In this document: positions 51,683 through 60,124 of the stretch, one piece after another
Position numbering within the stretch: the first letter of the stretch is position 1
How the letters are laid out: every line of letters starts with the position of its first letter
The notes under the pieces: generated by a model
Database searches by the model: none
The model's input: the letters and a program-made list of their open reading frames with translations, nothing else
Told to the model about the DNA's origin: nothing
Program-made: the position numbers and the translations under genes
Assembly: GCA_964558465.1 (NCBI GenBank)
Contig: CAZLEF010000005.1
Coordinates: 1 to 64,000 of the forward strand
Direction: 5' to 3'
DNA: 64,000 bases
From: JACJYC01 sp964558465
Lineage (GTDB): Bacteria; Bacteroidota; Bacteroidia; Chitinophagales; Saprospiraceae

Positions 51683-53182
51683 ATGAACTATCTTTCCCAC
51701 AAATCCCTCGCCGGCAATTCCTCCGTACCATTCCTCCCGGAAGACCGGTTTTCCCTCCCGGAAAAGATCCTGCAATTCGGTACGGGCGTATTGCTGCGGG
51801 CCTTGCCTGATTATTTTGTGGAAACGGCCAACCGGCAGGGTATTTTCAACGGTCGGATTGTGGTGGTGAAATCCACCGACCGGGGCGACGGCGCCGCGTT
51901 TGCGCGCCAGGATAACTTGTACACCCTCTGCACGCGAGCCCTCAGCCGGGGGAAAATTGTGGAAAAAAACCAGGTTTGTTCGGCCATCTCCAGGGTTTTG
52001 TCGGCCAGGGACCAATGGCCCGATATCCTGGCCTGCGCGGCCGACCCCCGGATTGTCGCTGTAATTTCAAATACCACCGAGGCGGGGCTTCAGCCGGTGG
52101 AAGAAAAAATCGGGCCGACCCCGCCGGTCTCCTTTCCCGGCAAATTGCTGGCCGTTTTACAGGCCCGCTACCGGGCATTTTCGGGCGATCCGGCAATGGG
52201 CTGGGTGATCGTACCCACTGAACTGATCCCCGATAACGGCCCGCTGCTCAAAAACATCCTGACCGGCCTGGCCCGGTACAACCAACTTGAGCCGGCCTTT
52301 ATCCACTGGCTCGAAACCGCCAATACCTTTTGCAGCTCTCTGGTCGACCAGATCGTGCCAGGTTATCCGGGTCCGGAGGCGGCTGCAAAAATCGAAGCCC
52401 AGCTCGGCTACCGCGACGACCTGATGGCCCTCTGCGAAGACTACCGTTTGTGGGCAATCGAAGGCGATGAAAAAGTCCGGGAAGTCCTTTCCTTTTATCA
52501 GGCCGACCCCGGCATGGTCATCGAACCCGATATCGCCGTTTACCGCGAGCTCAAACTGCGCATGCTCAACGCCCCCCATACCCTCTGTTGCGGGCTGGCC
52601 CATTTATGCGGCATCGGGACGGTGAAAGCCGGCATGGTCGACCCGGACCTCAACGCCTATATCCAACGCCTGATGATGGACGAAATCGCCCTGGCCATTC
52701 CCCATCCCGTTGACGCCGGGCGGGTGCGCGCCTATGGGCTGGAGGTCCTCGACCGGTTTGCCAACCCCTTCCTCGAACACCGGTGGCTGAACATCACCTT
52801 GCAGTATACCGTCAAGATGCGGATGCGGGTGGCGCCGGTGTTATTGGAGTATTACCAGCGCTACAACCGGACGCCCGAGGCAATCGCGCTGGGTTTTGCC
52901 GCCTGGTTGCACTTTATTTTGCCGAAAGAAACGACAAAGGGGCAATATTTCGGCCTGCGCCAGGGCGAACCTTACCTGATCGACGATCAATACGCAGGTT
53001 ACCTGATGGAACAAACAGCAGGCCGGTCGCCAAATCAAATTCCGGGTATCGTCCTTTCGGATTCCAAATTATGGGGACAAGACCTGACGGGATTGCCCCG
53101 GTTCGCAGAGCGGGTCGCCCATTATTATCTTGGTATGCAGGAAAACGGCGCAAGGAAAACGTTATCCAATTTCGCCCATTGA
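51683..53182 (+). CDS. uxaB: Tagaturonate reductase (altronate oxidoreductase)
   Basis: UxaB reduces D-tagaturonate to D-altronate with NADH in galacturonate catabolism. 499 aa, family length. EKILQFGTGVLLRALPDYFV near residue 30 is the Rossmann region of polyol/mannitol dehydrogenases; later WVIVPTELIPDNGPLLKNIL, DQIVPGYPG and LRMLNAPHTLCCGLAHLCGI (with the conserved Lys/Asn/His set) fit. No other galacturonate genes (uxaA, uxaC, kduI) are in the window. The upstream IS scar at 51611 may have cut off its original promoter region. Confidence 0.9.
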   Translation: MNYLSHKSLAGNSSVPFLPEDRFSLPEKILQFGTGVLLRALPDYFVETANRQGIFNGRIVVVKSTDRGDGAAFARQDNLYTLCTRALSRGKIVEKNQVCSAISRVLSARDQWPDILACAADPRIVAVISNTTEAGLQPVEEKIGPTPPVSFPGKLLAVLQARYRAFSGDPAMGWVIVPTELIPDNGPLLKNILTGLARYNQLEPAFIHWLETANTFCSSLVDQIVPGYPGPEAAAKIEAQLGYRDDLMALCEDYRLWAIEGDEKVREVLSFYQADPGMVIEPDIAVYRELKLRMLNAPHTLCCGLAHLCGIGTVKAGMVDPDLNAYIQRLMMDEIALAIPHPVDAGRVRAYGLEVLDRFANPFLEHRWLNITLQYTVKMRMRVAPVLLEYYQRYNRTPEAIALGFAAWLHFILPKETTKGQYFGLRQGEPYLIDDQYAGYLMEQTAGRSPNQIPGIVLSDSKLWGQDLTGLPRFAERVAHYYLGMQENGARKTLSNFAH

Positions 53183-53260
53183 TTATTTTGAATTCAGGGC
53201 TTTAATTGGGTGAAATCCAAATTATTTTCTTAAAACGCTGAATGTTATCCGAAAATATCG

Positions 53261-53268
53261 TATCTTTG
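53261..53268 (+). promoter_or_regulatory. -7 box of the DEAD-box helicase gene
   Basis: TATCTTTG, exact TAnnTTTG. If used, the transcript has a leader of about 325 bases before the helicase start, long for this window. No gene was found in 53183-53601. Confidence 0.5.
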
Positions 53269-53601
53269 TGCCAAGGATTCGAAATGCGTCCATAGAATAG
53301 CGACGACATTCCGGGAATTAACAAGTTAATTGGCCCCAGAATCCCAATGGTTTTGCGCCAAAGATCCCGGGGATCATGTTGGCCAACAAGCTGAAATCTT
53401 GTCTTGTTTGTAAGTTTTTCTCACCGTTAGCTTGCGCAGCTCTATTTCCGCTTCCATCAACGTAAATTTATTTTTTTGAACATTTTTCACATTGGACATG
53501 GCTTGGTATGCGCTGTTATGGTTGCAGATTCAATCCGTGTAAAGGGTGTTGCAGGATGACCTGAACAGCCCCTTTGAAATGATGAAATGCAACTTTTTAA
53601 C

Positions 53602-54834
53602 ATGAACGCTTTTAAGCAAAAATCAAAAAACAGTCGTCCGGGTGGTTTCAACCGCCATTCGGGCCCTTCTAAATTTGGCAATAACGCGCCAAACAACAAC
53701 CGCCGGAACAAGAAAAAAGGCGAATCGACCCTGGACCCCAGCCTGCTGATCCGAAAGGCTATCCCCAAGGAAGAGATCGTTTACGTCCCGGGCCGTACTT
53801 TCGAGCAAATGCCGCTCGACAACCGGCTCAAAGCCAATATCCGCAAAAAGGGATTTAAACACCCGACCGAAATCCAGGATAAAACCCTGGAACACCTGCT
53901 GGCAAGTCACGACCTGCTGGGCATCGCCCAAACCGGCACCGGAAAAACCGGCGCATTCCTGATTCCGATCATCCACCGGTTGCTGACGGGTGGCCGCCGC
54001 TTCCAGAGCCTTGTAGTCGTCCCGACCCGCGAACTGGCGCTCCAGGTGGAAGGTGAATTTAAAAGCCTGACCGCCGGCCTTGGCATGTACAGCTCCACCT
54101 TTATCGGCGGCACCAGCCTCAACCGCGATATGCAAACGCTCAGAAGGCCCAGCCACCTGGTAGTCGGCACCCCGGGCAGATTGCTCGACCTGGCCAACCG
54201 CCGCGCGCTCGACCTGAGCAAATTCTCCGTACTGGTACTGGATGAATTTGACCGCATGCTGGACATGGGTTTTGCACCCGACGTCAAACGCATCACGACC
54301 GCAATGTCCGGCAGGGAGCAAACCTTGTTGTTCTCCGCGACCATCGACAGGACGCAGCAAATGCTGATCAACGAACTCCTCCGGGAACCGAGAAAAGAAA
54401 TTAAGGTCAGCACCGGCGAAGCGACCGGCGACCATATCGATCAGGACATCATCCGCATGATCCCGGGCGAAGACAAATTCCAGGTCCTCCGCAACCTGGT
54501 GGACCAGGCCGACTTCGATAAAGTCCTGGTATTTGCCGAAACCAAACACCTGGTGAGCAGGATTTGCGAAAAACTGCAAAAAACGGGCATTACCGCCGAC
54601 CAGATCCACGGCAACAAGTCGCAGGCAACGCGGCAAAAAGCCCTGGAAAAATTCAAAAAAGGCATCGTGCAGGTATTGGTGGCCACCGATGTGGCAGCGC
54701 GCGGGCTGGACATCTCGGATGTCACCCACGTCATCAACTACCAGCTTCCGAAAACATTTGACAGCTACCTCCACCGCATTGGTCGTACAGGCCGGGCGGG
54801 GAAAGCCGGCAAGGCGTTTACATTTGTAGACTAA
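53602..54834 (+). CDS. DEAD-box RNA helicase, RhlE-like
   Basis: 410 aa from the ATG at 53602 (an in-frame ATG at 53587 is also possible). A basic, Asn/Arg-rich N-terminal tail (~45 residues) precedes the core. Motifs: Q-motif GFKHPTEIQ, I AQTGTGKT, Ia PTRELA, Ib TPGR, II DEFD (instead of DEAD), III SAT, V ATDVAARGLDI, VI HRIGRTGRAG. It ends shortly after motif VI with no C-terminal extension. RhlE-type helicases act in ribosome assembly and RNA decay, often in the cold; the long leader would suit post-transcriptional control. Confidence 0.92.
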   Translation: MNAFKQKSKNSRPGGFNRHSGPSKFGNNAPNNNRRNKKKGESTLDPSLLIRKAIPKEEIVYVPGRTFEQMPLDNRLKANIRKKGFKHPTEIQDKTLEHLLASHDLLGIAQTGTGKTGAFLIPIIHRLLTGGRRFQSLVVVPTRELALQVEGEFKSLTAGLGMYSSTFIGGTSLNRDMQTLRRPSHLVVGTPGRLLDLANRRALDLSKFSVLVLDEFDRMLDMGFAPDVKRITTAMSGREQTLLFSATIDRTQQMLINELLREPRKEIKVSTGEATGDHIDQDIIRMIPGEDKFQVLRNLVDQADFDKVLVFAETKHLVSRICEKLQKTGITADQIHGNKSQATRQKALEKFKKGIVQVLVATDVAARGLDISDVTHVINYQLPKTFDSYLHRIGRTGRAGKAGKAFTFVD

Positions 54835-54852
54835 CAAGAAGCGTACAATTTG

Positions 54853-54930
54853 TTTTTACCACTAAGGGCACTAAGCGCCCTAAGGAAATAACAAAACCTT
54901 AGTGTCCCTCTGTGTTCTTAGTGGTAAAAA
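54853..54930. terminator. Inverted repeat between convergent genes
   Basis: TTTTTACCACTAAG and CTTAGTGGTAAAAA pair perfectly (14 bases); inner copies of the CTAAG unit extend the stem. It lies between the helicase (rightward) and anmK (leftward) and can end transcription on either strand. Related to the outer arms of the element at 21878. Confidence 0.65.
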
Positions 54931-54958
54931 AAAACTTCTCAGTTAATACCAACCAACC

Positions 54959-56152
54959 TCAATCAGGCAGCGAAATCTTCCCCATCGACACCAGTGGGAT
55001 CCCGCCCAGCCGTTGCCCGGGTTCGTAATGCCCGGCTATTGTTTCATTCGCCAGCGCCGCAAACAGCACCGCTTCCTTCGCGTCGCCCGAAATGCCCAGC
55101 CGCTCAAACGGATAAGTGGGGTAATCCGGTAATAATTCCTGCAAATATTCAACAATCAACGGGTTGTGCGCGCCGCCGCCGCTCAGGTAAATGCTTTTTG
55201 GATAGGTGGTTGGTATGCTCCCGACCGACTCTGCGATGGTCTCGGCTGTGAACCGGGTGAGGGTGGCGATGAGGTCGTATGGAGAAATGTCCGGATTCCC
55301 GGTCTGTGTTAAACAAGTTTCCAGGAACCCGGCGCCGAACATTTCAGGCCCGGTGGTTTTGGGGTTGGGTAGAGGGAAATAAGGGTGGCTTTTAAAAATT
55401 CCGAGCAGTTTTTTATTCACGGTCCCGGCTTTTGCCAATTCGCTGTTCCGGTCAAATGAAAGGCCGAAAAGGGTAAACGCCGCGTGGTCCAGCAAGGTAT
55501 TTCCCGGCCCCGTATCCGTGGCGAAGGCTTTATCCGGGTCCAGGTCGCCGGGCAGGAACGTGAAATTGGCGATGCCGCCCATATTGAGCAGGAACCGGTC
55601 TTCCCCGCGTTTGGAAAACAGAAAATAGTCGCCGTACAACGCCAATGGGGCGCCCTCCCCGCCGGCGGCCAGGTGTTTTTGCCGGAAATCGGAAAGGGTG
55701 ATGATACCGGTGCGTTGGGCCAGGTGGTCGCCGTCGCCGATCTGGAGGGTGGCGTTGGGGTAATCTGCAAGGCCGTGGAAATGCCGCGGCGCGTGAAAAA
55801 CGGTTTGCCCGTGGCTGGCGATCAGGTCCACTTCCTGGGGTTCGACGCCCCAATTTTTCAGGCAGTGCAGGATGATGGCCGCATGATGTTCCGCCACCAC
55901 GACGTTCAACAAGGTCAGGTGCTGGAAATCGATCTCCTTTTTGGCAAACACCCGGCGGATCTCATTCCGGAAATTTTCGTCAAATTCCACGGTTTCAAAG
56001 GCTTCGAGGCGGACCTGTGTTCCCGGCCCCGCGCCCGAAAATTCGCAAAGGGCCACATCCAGCCCGTCGAGTGAAGTACCCGACATGAGACCGAGGATGC
56101 GCCTTTTTTCTCGCCGGGAAATGGCGTTGAGTCGTTCAAGGTGGTCTTTCAT
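54959..56152 (-). CDS. anmK: Anhydro-N-acetylmuramic acid kinase
   Basis: AnmK phosphorylates and opens 1,6-anhydro-MurNAc during cell-wall recycling, giving MurNAc-6-phosphate. 397 aa. RRILGLMSGTSLDGLDVALC near residue 19 is the ATP/substrate signature; later VDLIASHGQTVFHAPRHFH, FRQKHLAAGGEGAPLALYGD, LLNMGGIANFTFLP, ATDTGPGNTLLDHAA and YLSGGGAHNPLIVEYLQELL all match. The start at 56152 (MKDHLERLNAISRREK) is preferred over a TTG at 56176. Confidence 0.94.
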   Translation of the reverse strand: MKDHLERLNAISRREKRRILGLMSGTSLDGLDVALCEFSGAGPGTQVRLEAFETVEFDENFRNEIRRVFAKKEIDFQHLTLLNVVVAEHHAAIILHCLKNWGVEPQEVDLIASHGQTVFHAPRHFHGLADYPNATLQIGDGDHLAQRTGIITLSDFRQKHLAAGGEGAPLALYGDYFLFSKRGEDRFLLNMGGIANFTFLPGDLDPDKAFATDTGPGNTLLDHAAFTLFGLSFDRNSELAKAGTVNKKLLGIFKSHPYFPLPNPKTTGPEMFGAGFLETCLTQTGNPDISPYDLIATLTRFTAETIAESVGSIPTTYPKSIYLSGGGAHNPLIVEYLQELLPDYPTYPFERLGISGDAKEAVLFAALANETIAGHYEPGQRLGGIPLVSMGKISLPD

Positions 56153-56164
56153 GAAATGGATTAA

Positions 56165-56350
56165 ATGAATTGGCAATACTTTGTTAAATGCTTTTCAGAA
56201 GATGAAATAAAGGGAAAAACCGGGGTTGTGAAAGAATTTTGGGAGGAAATACTCATATCCTTTCCATATCTGGAAAAAGATGACATAAAGGAAGCATTGG
56301 CCTATGCTGCATGGCGTGCGGAAGAAATTGAAATTCCTTTCGCGGCCTGA
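56165..56350 (+). CDS. Small DUF433-like protein, possibly degraded
   Basis: 61 aa starting MNWQYFVKCFSEDEIKGKTG and ending EEILISFPYLEKDDIKEALA followed by YAAWRAEEIEIPF. The second half is the conserved C-terminal half of DUF433 antitoxins (YPxLxxxDIxxALxYAA). The first half lacks the usual GKPxIxGTRI segment, so the gene may be a deletion derivative. No toxin gene is adjacent. Confidence 0.55.
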   Translation: MNWQYFVKCFSEDEIKGKTGVVKEFWEEILISFPYLEKDDIKEALAYAAWRAEEIEIPFAA

Positions 56351-56361
56351 TGAAAATTTTG

Positions 56362-56434
56362 AAGGCATGATGGGAGTCGAACCCACAAAATCAGGATTTG
56401 CAGTCCTGCCCCATTGCCGTCTGGGAACATGCCC
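56362..56434 (-). tRNA. tRNA-Cys (GCA)
   Basis: 73 bases. Acceptor GGGCATG/CATGCCT (first pair G-U), D-stem CCCA/TGGG with GG in the loop, anticodon arm CAGGA-CTGCAAA-TCCTG giving anticodon GCA, T-arm GTGGG-TTCGACT-CCCAT. CCA not encoded. Confidence 0.9.
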
Positions 56435-56447
56435 TTACAATAATAAG

Positions 56448-56514
56448 TACCCCCTGAGGGATTCGAACCCTCAGCCTCCCCGTTCTGAGCGGGGCGCCGT
56501 TACCAATTTCTGAC
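56448..56514 (-). pseudogene. Broken tRNA (anticodon loop CTCAGAA, CAG) lacking its 5' acceptor strand
   Basis: Read on the minus strand: D-stem GTC/GGC with TTGG in the loop, anticodon arm CCCCG-CTCAGAA-CGGGG, 5-base variable region, T-arm GAGGG-TTCGAAT-CCCTC and 3' strand AGGGGGT plus A. The complementary 5' strand (ACCCCCT) is missing; its place is taken by the end of an ATTGATG repeat hairpin (56514-56590). The short variable loop does not fit a normal tRNA-Leu although the anticodon would read Leu. Confidence 0.6.
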
Positions 56515-56592
56515 ATCATCAATCATCAATCATGTAATCGTCAATCATCAATCCAATATTTTTTGATTGATGATTGATGATTGTTGATAACT
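56515..56592. repeat. Tandem-repeat hairpin inserted at the tRNA
   Basis: ATCATCAATCATCAATCATG units on the left and TTGATTGATGATTGATGATT on the right, with an AT-rich centre. It is built like the larger hairpins elsewhere (arms of short repeats) and directly abuts the D-arm of the broken tRNA. Confidence 0.7.
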
Positions 56593-56637
56593 GATGTTTT
56601 TCCCCGTTCCCACAAAGAGTTGTTCCTGGCATCAAAG

Positions 56638-56722
56638 TTGGCAGGGAGGGACTCGAACCCCCATGTTTACCCTGTGGGACCAGATTTACAGTCTGGCTGC
56701 TTCACCATTTGCATACCTGCCA
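56638..56722 (-). tRNA. tRNA-Tyr (GTA)
   Basis: 85 bases, class II. Acceptor TGGCAGG/CCTGCCA perfect, D-stem TGC/GCA, anticodon arm CCAGA-CTGTAAA-TCTGG (anticodon GTA), long variable arm with CCC/GGG stem, T-arm GGGGG-TTCGAGT-CCCTC. Confidence 0.92.
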
Positions 56723-56735
56723 ATTGCTGTTATTG

Positions 56736-56809
56736 TACCTCCGGCCGGATTTGAACCGGCACTTGCCGAAGTTTAAGAACGGTGTCTCTGCCGGTTGGAC
56801 TACGGAGGC
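56736..56809 (-). tRNA. tRNA with class I shape, anticodon loop CTTAAAC (TAA), type uncertain
   Basis: 74 bases. Acceptor GCCTCCG/CGGAGGT (one G-U), D-arm GTCC..AGAC, T-arm GCCGG-TTCAAAT-CCGGC all good, variable loop 5 bases. The anticodon stem is CCGTT/TTCGG with two T-T mismatches next to the loop. A TAA anticodon would mean Leu, but Leu tRNAs normally have a long variable arm, so this may be an unusual or decaying tRNA. Confidence 0.65.
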
Positions 56810-57282
56810 CGGTTTCAACGAAAAATCAGAAAAAAGATGGATAGGTTTTGAACGGATGATCCCGAATGGACCGATCAATGTACGAAGCCCTGACAATAAC
56901 ACAGGTTGTTATTCAACAGGGTAAATTGAAGTAAGAACAGCAATGCGGACTGAAAAGATTTCGACGTCATTTTTAGCGGGTTTATTGCTTTGACAACCCA
57001 GTAACGGCCATCCGGACAGAAGAGTTCCTGGTAAGTTGTTTTTTTTCAATTGTAAACTTGATTTGCAGAAGCCTTTATTTCAGGGCGTCAATCTGAATAT
57101 TCAGCTTCTGGTAATCGTCGAAAGTTGGACCGAACCCTGGGAGGAAGCGACACCTTCGTTCAGGAAAACACCGAGATCCTGACTGCCGACGGTTCGCCGG
57201 CGCCGGGTGATATCCGGCGCCGGCGAACGGAGGCTATGAAAAGTTGGCAATGAGACGAACGCCCGGTTGTCAGGCGGCCGGG
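56810..57282. other. Intergenic region without recognised gene
   Basis: No convincing coding sequence. A plus-strand open frame near 57080-57254 (TFVQENTEILTADGSPAPGD) has protein-like composition but no start and no recognised family. The strong GC hairpin at 57192-57228 lies in it. Confidence 0.5.
57192..57228. terminator. GC-rich perfect hairpin
   Basis: 15-base perfect arms GTTCGCCGGCGCCGG/CCGGCGCCGGCGAAC with a 7-base loop. It is downstream of the T9SS gene at 57283 (minus strand). No T-run follows, so it may stabilise or stop the transcript. Confidence 0.5.
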
Positions 57283-58506
57283 CTATCGCACATTAAAGGG
57301 TTTGGAACTGACGCCCGAAGCGTCGGTAATGCGATAAAAGTACATTTGCCCTTTCAGGTCGCTTGTATTGATCTCCAGTTTGTTCATGCCGGCCGGCATT
57401 TCGCCGGTGAAGGCGGTTTGGACGACGTTCCCCTGGCGGTCGACGATTTCCACGAGCACCTTGCCGGCTTTGAGCACTTCAAATTCGATGTTCTGCACGG
57501 CGCCGGCCGGGTTGGGAAATACGTTGATTTTGCGTTCAAAAGGCGCAGCGGTTACCGGTTCGTCTCCCGTGGCGGGCATCAGCAGGAAGGTCAGTTTTTT
57601 GTGGAAATCCCGGCGGTCGGTCCGTTCGTTTTGACCGTTTTCGGCGGTTTCTTCTCCTTTTTTACCAAGGAATCCTCTGCCTTCGGGGCCGGGGCCATCA
57701 AAATCCGGGTTTTCCGGCTTGTATTTTTCGTGGATGGCCTTGATGTCCTTTTCCCATTGTTCCCGTTGGTCGGCAATTTCGGCGAAAAGCACGTCGATAT
57801 CGGCGCTGTAAGTTTCCACCAGTTTTTTGGCTTGATCGCGGGATTTTTCGTCCAGTCTGGCCGGACCGAACCCATGCCTGGGGCCGCCCGGGAAGGGCAT
57901 TCTCCCCTCGAAACCCTCTTTTTTGCCGGGGCGGGCTTTATTGCCTTTGTCTTTGCCAAAACCTTTTTCTTCGGCCTCTTTTTGCCGGTTCTCGCGGGCT
58001 GTTGCTATTTGACTGCGAAGGGAGGCGATCGTTTTCTGATCTTCCGGGGTGATTTTGGCATCGAGTTTGAGCCGCTGTTCGGTCATGACCGGTTGGATGT
58101 TCTGCTCGTGATAGGCGCGCAATTCATCGTGCAGGGCGGCCCTTTTTTCGATGTTTTCCGCACGGCGTTCCCGGTTTTCTGTTTTTTGCGCCTCCCATTT
58201 GGTCAATTGCTCCGGTGTAAGGACCTTGGCGATAGCAGCTTTTTGCGCTTCATGGAGCGCTTTCATTTCTTCCTGGGAGGGGCGCTCTTCCCGGTTTTTC
58301 ATTTTTTGAGCAAAAGCGAGGTGAAGGGCTTTTACCTGAGCCTGTTGATCATCCGAAAGGCCGAGTTCTTCCGTCATTCGGGCCGTCAGGCGGTCGGCCA
58401 TTTGCTCAGGCGTAGCGCGGTGGCGCGGACCCGGTCCGGGTTGCGCGCAGGCGAATCCTGCCGAAAGCAGCAGGATTGCGGTCAATAAATGCATTTTAAC
58501 GTTCAT
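57283..58506 (-). CDS. Exported protein with Spy-like helical domain and T9SS type A sorting domain
   Basis: 407 aa with signal peptide (LLTAILLLSAGFACAQ). Residues ~25-255 are highly charged, helical and Glu/Lys/Gln-rich, with LGLSDDQQAQVKALHLAFAQ and KVLTPEQLTKWEAQKT, the LTPEQ repeat pattern of Spy/CpxP/DUF4890 proteins. The last ~80 residues (INVFPNPAGAVQNIEFEVLK ... LKGQMYFYRITD) are a type A T9SS C-terminal domain. It is likely surface-attached; a chaperone-like or metal-responsive function is inference. Confidence 0.82.
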   Translation of the reverse strand: MNVKMHLLTAILLLSAGFACAQPGPGPRHRATPEQMADRLTARMTEELGLSDDQQAQVKALHLAFAQKMKNREERPSQEEMKALHEAQKAAIAKVLTPEQLTKWEAQKTENRERRAENIEKRAALHDELRAYHEQNIQPVMTEQRLKLDAKITPEDQKTIASLRSQIATARENRQKEAEEKGFGKDKGNKARPGKKEGFEGRMPFPGGPRHGFGPARLDEKSRDQAKKLVETYSADIDVLFAEIADQREQWEKDIKAIHEKYKPENPDFDGPGPEGRGFLGKKGEETAENGQNERTDRRDFHKKLTFLLMPATGDEPVTAAPFERKINVFPNPAGAVQNIEFEVLKAGKVLVEIVDRQGNVVQTAFTGEMPAGMNKLEINTSDLKGQMYFYRITDASGVSSKPFNVR

Positions 58507-58785
58507 GTTTTTCCGGTTTTAAAATTCGATGGCAAAATAGGGCCCAACGCCGCCGGTTGGAAATCTAATCAATGTAGCCGGATAAAATCTCAATGAAAAA
58601 CGGACCTGGCGTTATATAGCCTGTGAATCGCCGTCATTGAAAAAATAGCCGGTTTGGTTGAGGAAATCGGCCGGGTGGCGGTTGGCCCTGATTTTCGAAA
58701 CAACTTACCGGCGTTTGTATGTTCGGCCGGTTATGTTTGGACTGGAATGGAGGGAGGGCGGTTTAATTTTTTGCAGAATTTCGTA
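58507..58785. other. Intergenic region between divergent genes
   Basis: No coding sequence, repeat array or RNA gene recognised; only short GC palindromes (GCCGG/CCGGC). The operator region of the next gene follows. Confidence 0.6.
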
Positions 58786-58829
58786 TTTACTCAAAATATT
58801 GAGTAAATTTGCTCAATAAATTGAGTAAA
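58786..58829 (+). promoter_or_regulatory. Double operator overlapping the promoter of the AAA/DUF4143 gene
   Basis: Copy 1: TTTACTCAA-AATA-TTGAGTAAA (58786-58807, perfect 9-base arms). Copy 2: TTTGCTCAA-TAAA-TTGAGTAAA (58808-58829, one mismatch). They are 22 bases apart, two helical turns, on the same face of the DNA. An exact -7 box TAAATTTG (58804-58811) lies across their junction, so a bound repressor would block transcription. Confidence 0.7.
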
Positions 58830-60022
58830 TGAATTTAGCTTATCATAGACCAATTTTTACCACCCTGCGCCAGCGCCTGGCTGAACCACGGCGATTCATC
58901 CAGGTTTTGGCTGGTCCGCGACAAGTTGGCAAAACCACCCTGGCCTTGCAATTGATTGAAAAAGCCCGGGCGCCATATCATTTTGCGGCAGCTGACGGCA
59001 TAAGTCCGGCGAATTCAGCCTGGTTGGAACAACAGTGGGAAACTGCCCGACTCAAGTGGAAACAAGCCCAGTCAGAATCATTCCTTTTGGTCATCGATGA
59101 AATCCAGAAGATCGACAATTGGAGCGAAACGGTAAAGGCTCAATGGGACGCCGATACACGAACAAAGACCCCTGTCAAGGTATTGATATTGGGATCTTCG
59201 CGGTTATTATTGCAACAAGGTCTGACGGAATCCCTGGCCGGAAGATTCGAAATCACCCAGGCGACCCACTGGTCGCTCAGGGAGATGCAGGAAGCTTTTG
59301 GCGTAGATACCAGTCAGTTTGTTTGGTTTGGGGGATACCCCGGCGCTGTGGATCTTATTGGCGAAGAAGCCCGCTGGAAGCAGTATGTCATGAACGCATT
59401 GGTCGAAACCAGCATTTCCAAAGATATTTTGATGTTAACCCGGGTAGATAAACCGGCTTTGATGCGGCGTTTATTTGACCTCGGATGCGCCTATTCCGGC
59501 CAGGTCTTATCCTACAATAAAATGCTGGGACAACTGTTGGACGCCGGGAATACGACCACGCTGTCCCATTACCTAGATCTATTGGGTACTGCGGGATTAC
59601 TAACGGGAATTGAAAAATACGCGCCCAACAAAATCATCCGACGGTCATCGAGCCCCAAATTGGTACCCTGCAATACCGCATTGGTCAGCGCCCAATCGGC
59701 AGAATCATTTGAAAAGGCGATCCTCCGGCCGGATCTTTGGGGCAGGATGGTCGAATCCGCAGTGGGCGCCCACCTGATCAATTTTGCCCTCCAGGAAAAT
59801 TTCGAGGTGTTTTATTGGGCGGATGGCCATGCGGAACTGGATTTTGTGCTGGTTTACCGGAATCAGGTCCTGGGGATAGAGGTGAAAAGCGGGCGCATTC
59901 AAAAATCAGAGGGTGCAAAAGTCTTTAAAAAGCGGTTTCCGGATGCGCGGCTGATGCTGGTGGGGCAAACGGGGATTTCCTGGGAGGCGTTTTTGGGGAT
60001 GAACCCGGTGGAGGTGTTTTGA
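58829..60022 (+). CDS. AAA ATPase with DUF4143 domain
   Basis: 397 aa. N-terminal AAA_14 domain: Walker A AGPRQVGKTTLA near residue 28, Walker B FLLVIDEIQKIDNW near 90, sensor-like VLILGSSRLLLQQGL. C-terminal DUF4143 domain (~195-375) with NKIIRRSSSPKLVPCNTALV, GRMVESAVGAHLINFA and the PD-(D/E)xK-like LDFVLVYRNQVLGIEVKSGR. The family is common in bacteria but poorly understood; some members resemble defence or conflict ATPases. A double palindrome covers the promoter and indicates tight repression, perhaps by itself. Confidence 0.88.
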   Translation: MNLAYHRPIFTTLRQRLAEPRRFIQVLAGPRQVGKTTLALQLIEKARAPYHFAAADGISPANSAWLEQQWETARLKWKQAQSESFLLVIDEIQKIDNWSETVKAQWDADTRTKTPVKVLILGSSRLLLQQGLTESLAGRFEITQATHWSLREMQEAFGVDTSQFVWFGGYPGAVDLIGEEARWKQYVMNALVETSISKDILMLTRVDKPALMRRLFDLGCAYSGQVLSYNKMLGQLLDAGNTTTLSHYLDLLGTAGLLTGIEKYAPNKIIRRSSSPKLVPCNTALVSAQSAESFEKAILRPDLWGRMVESAVGAHLINFALQENFEVFYWADGHAELDFVLVYRNQVLGIEVKSGRIQKSEGAKVFKKRFPDARLMLVGQTGISWEAFLGMNPVEVF

Positions 60023-60042
60023 TGAGCGATTAACCTTAATAG

Positions 60043-60068
60043 AAAAAAGGAGCCTGTTGAGCGGCTCC
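60043..60068 (-). terminator. Rho-independent terminator of the SPOR gene
   Basis: On the minus strand GGAGCC-loop-GGCTCC is followed by TTTTTTCT. It lies 57 bases after the SPOR stop and faces the AAA/DUF4143 gene. Confidence 0.75.
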
Positions 60069-60124
60069 CGGGAAAAGACAGCGAGAAGGAAATTGGGAAA
60101 AACGAGTTCTTTCGGAGTTGGTCT

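Noticed and set aside
53623..54837. 404-codon minus-strand open frame
   Set aside because: Antisense of the DEAD-box helicase whose motifs are all on the plus strand.
57080..57254. Protein-like frame without a start
   Set aside because: No start codon, no family and a GC palindrome inside it; not enough to call a gene or pseudogene.
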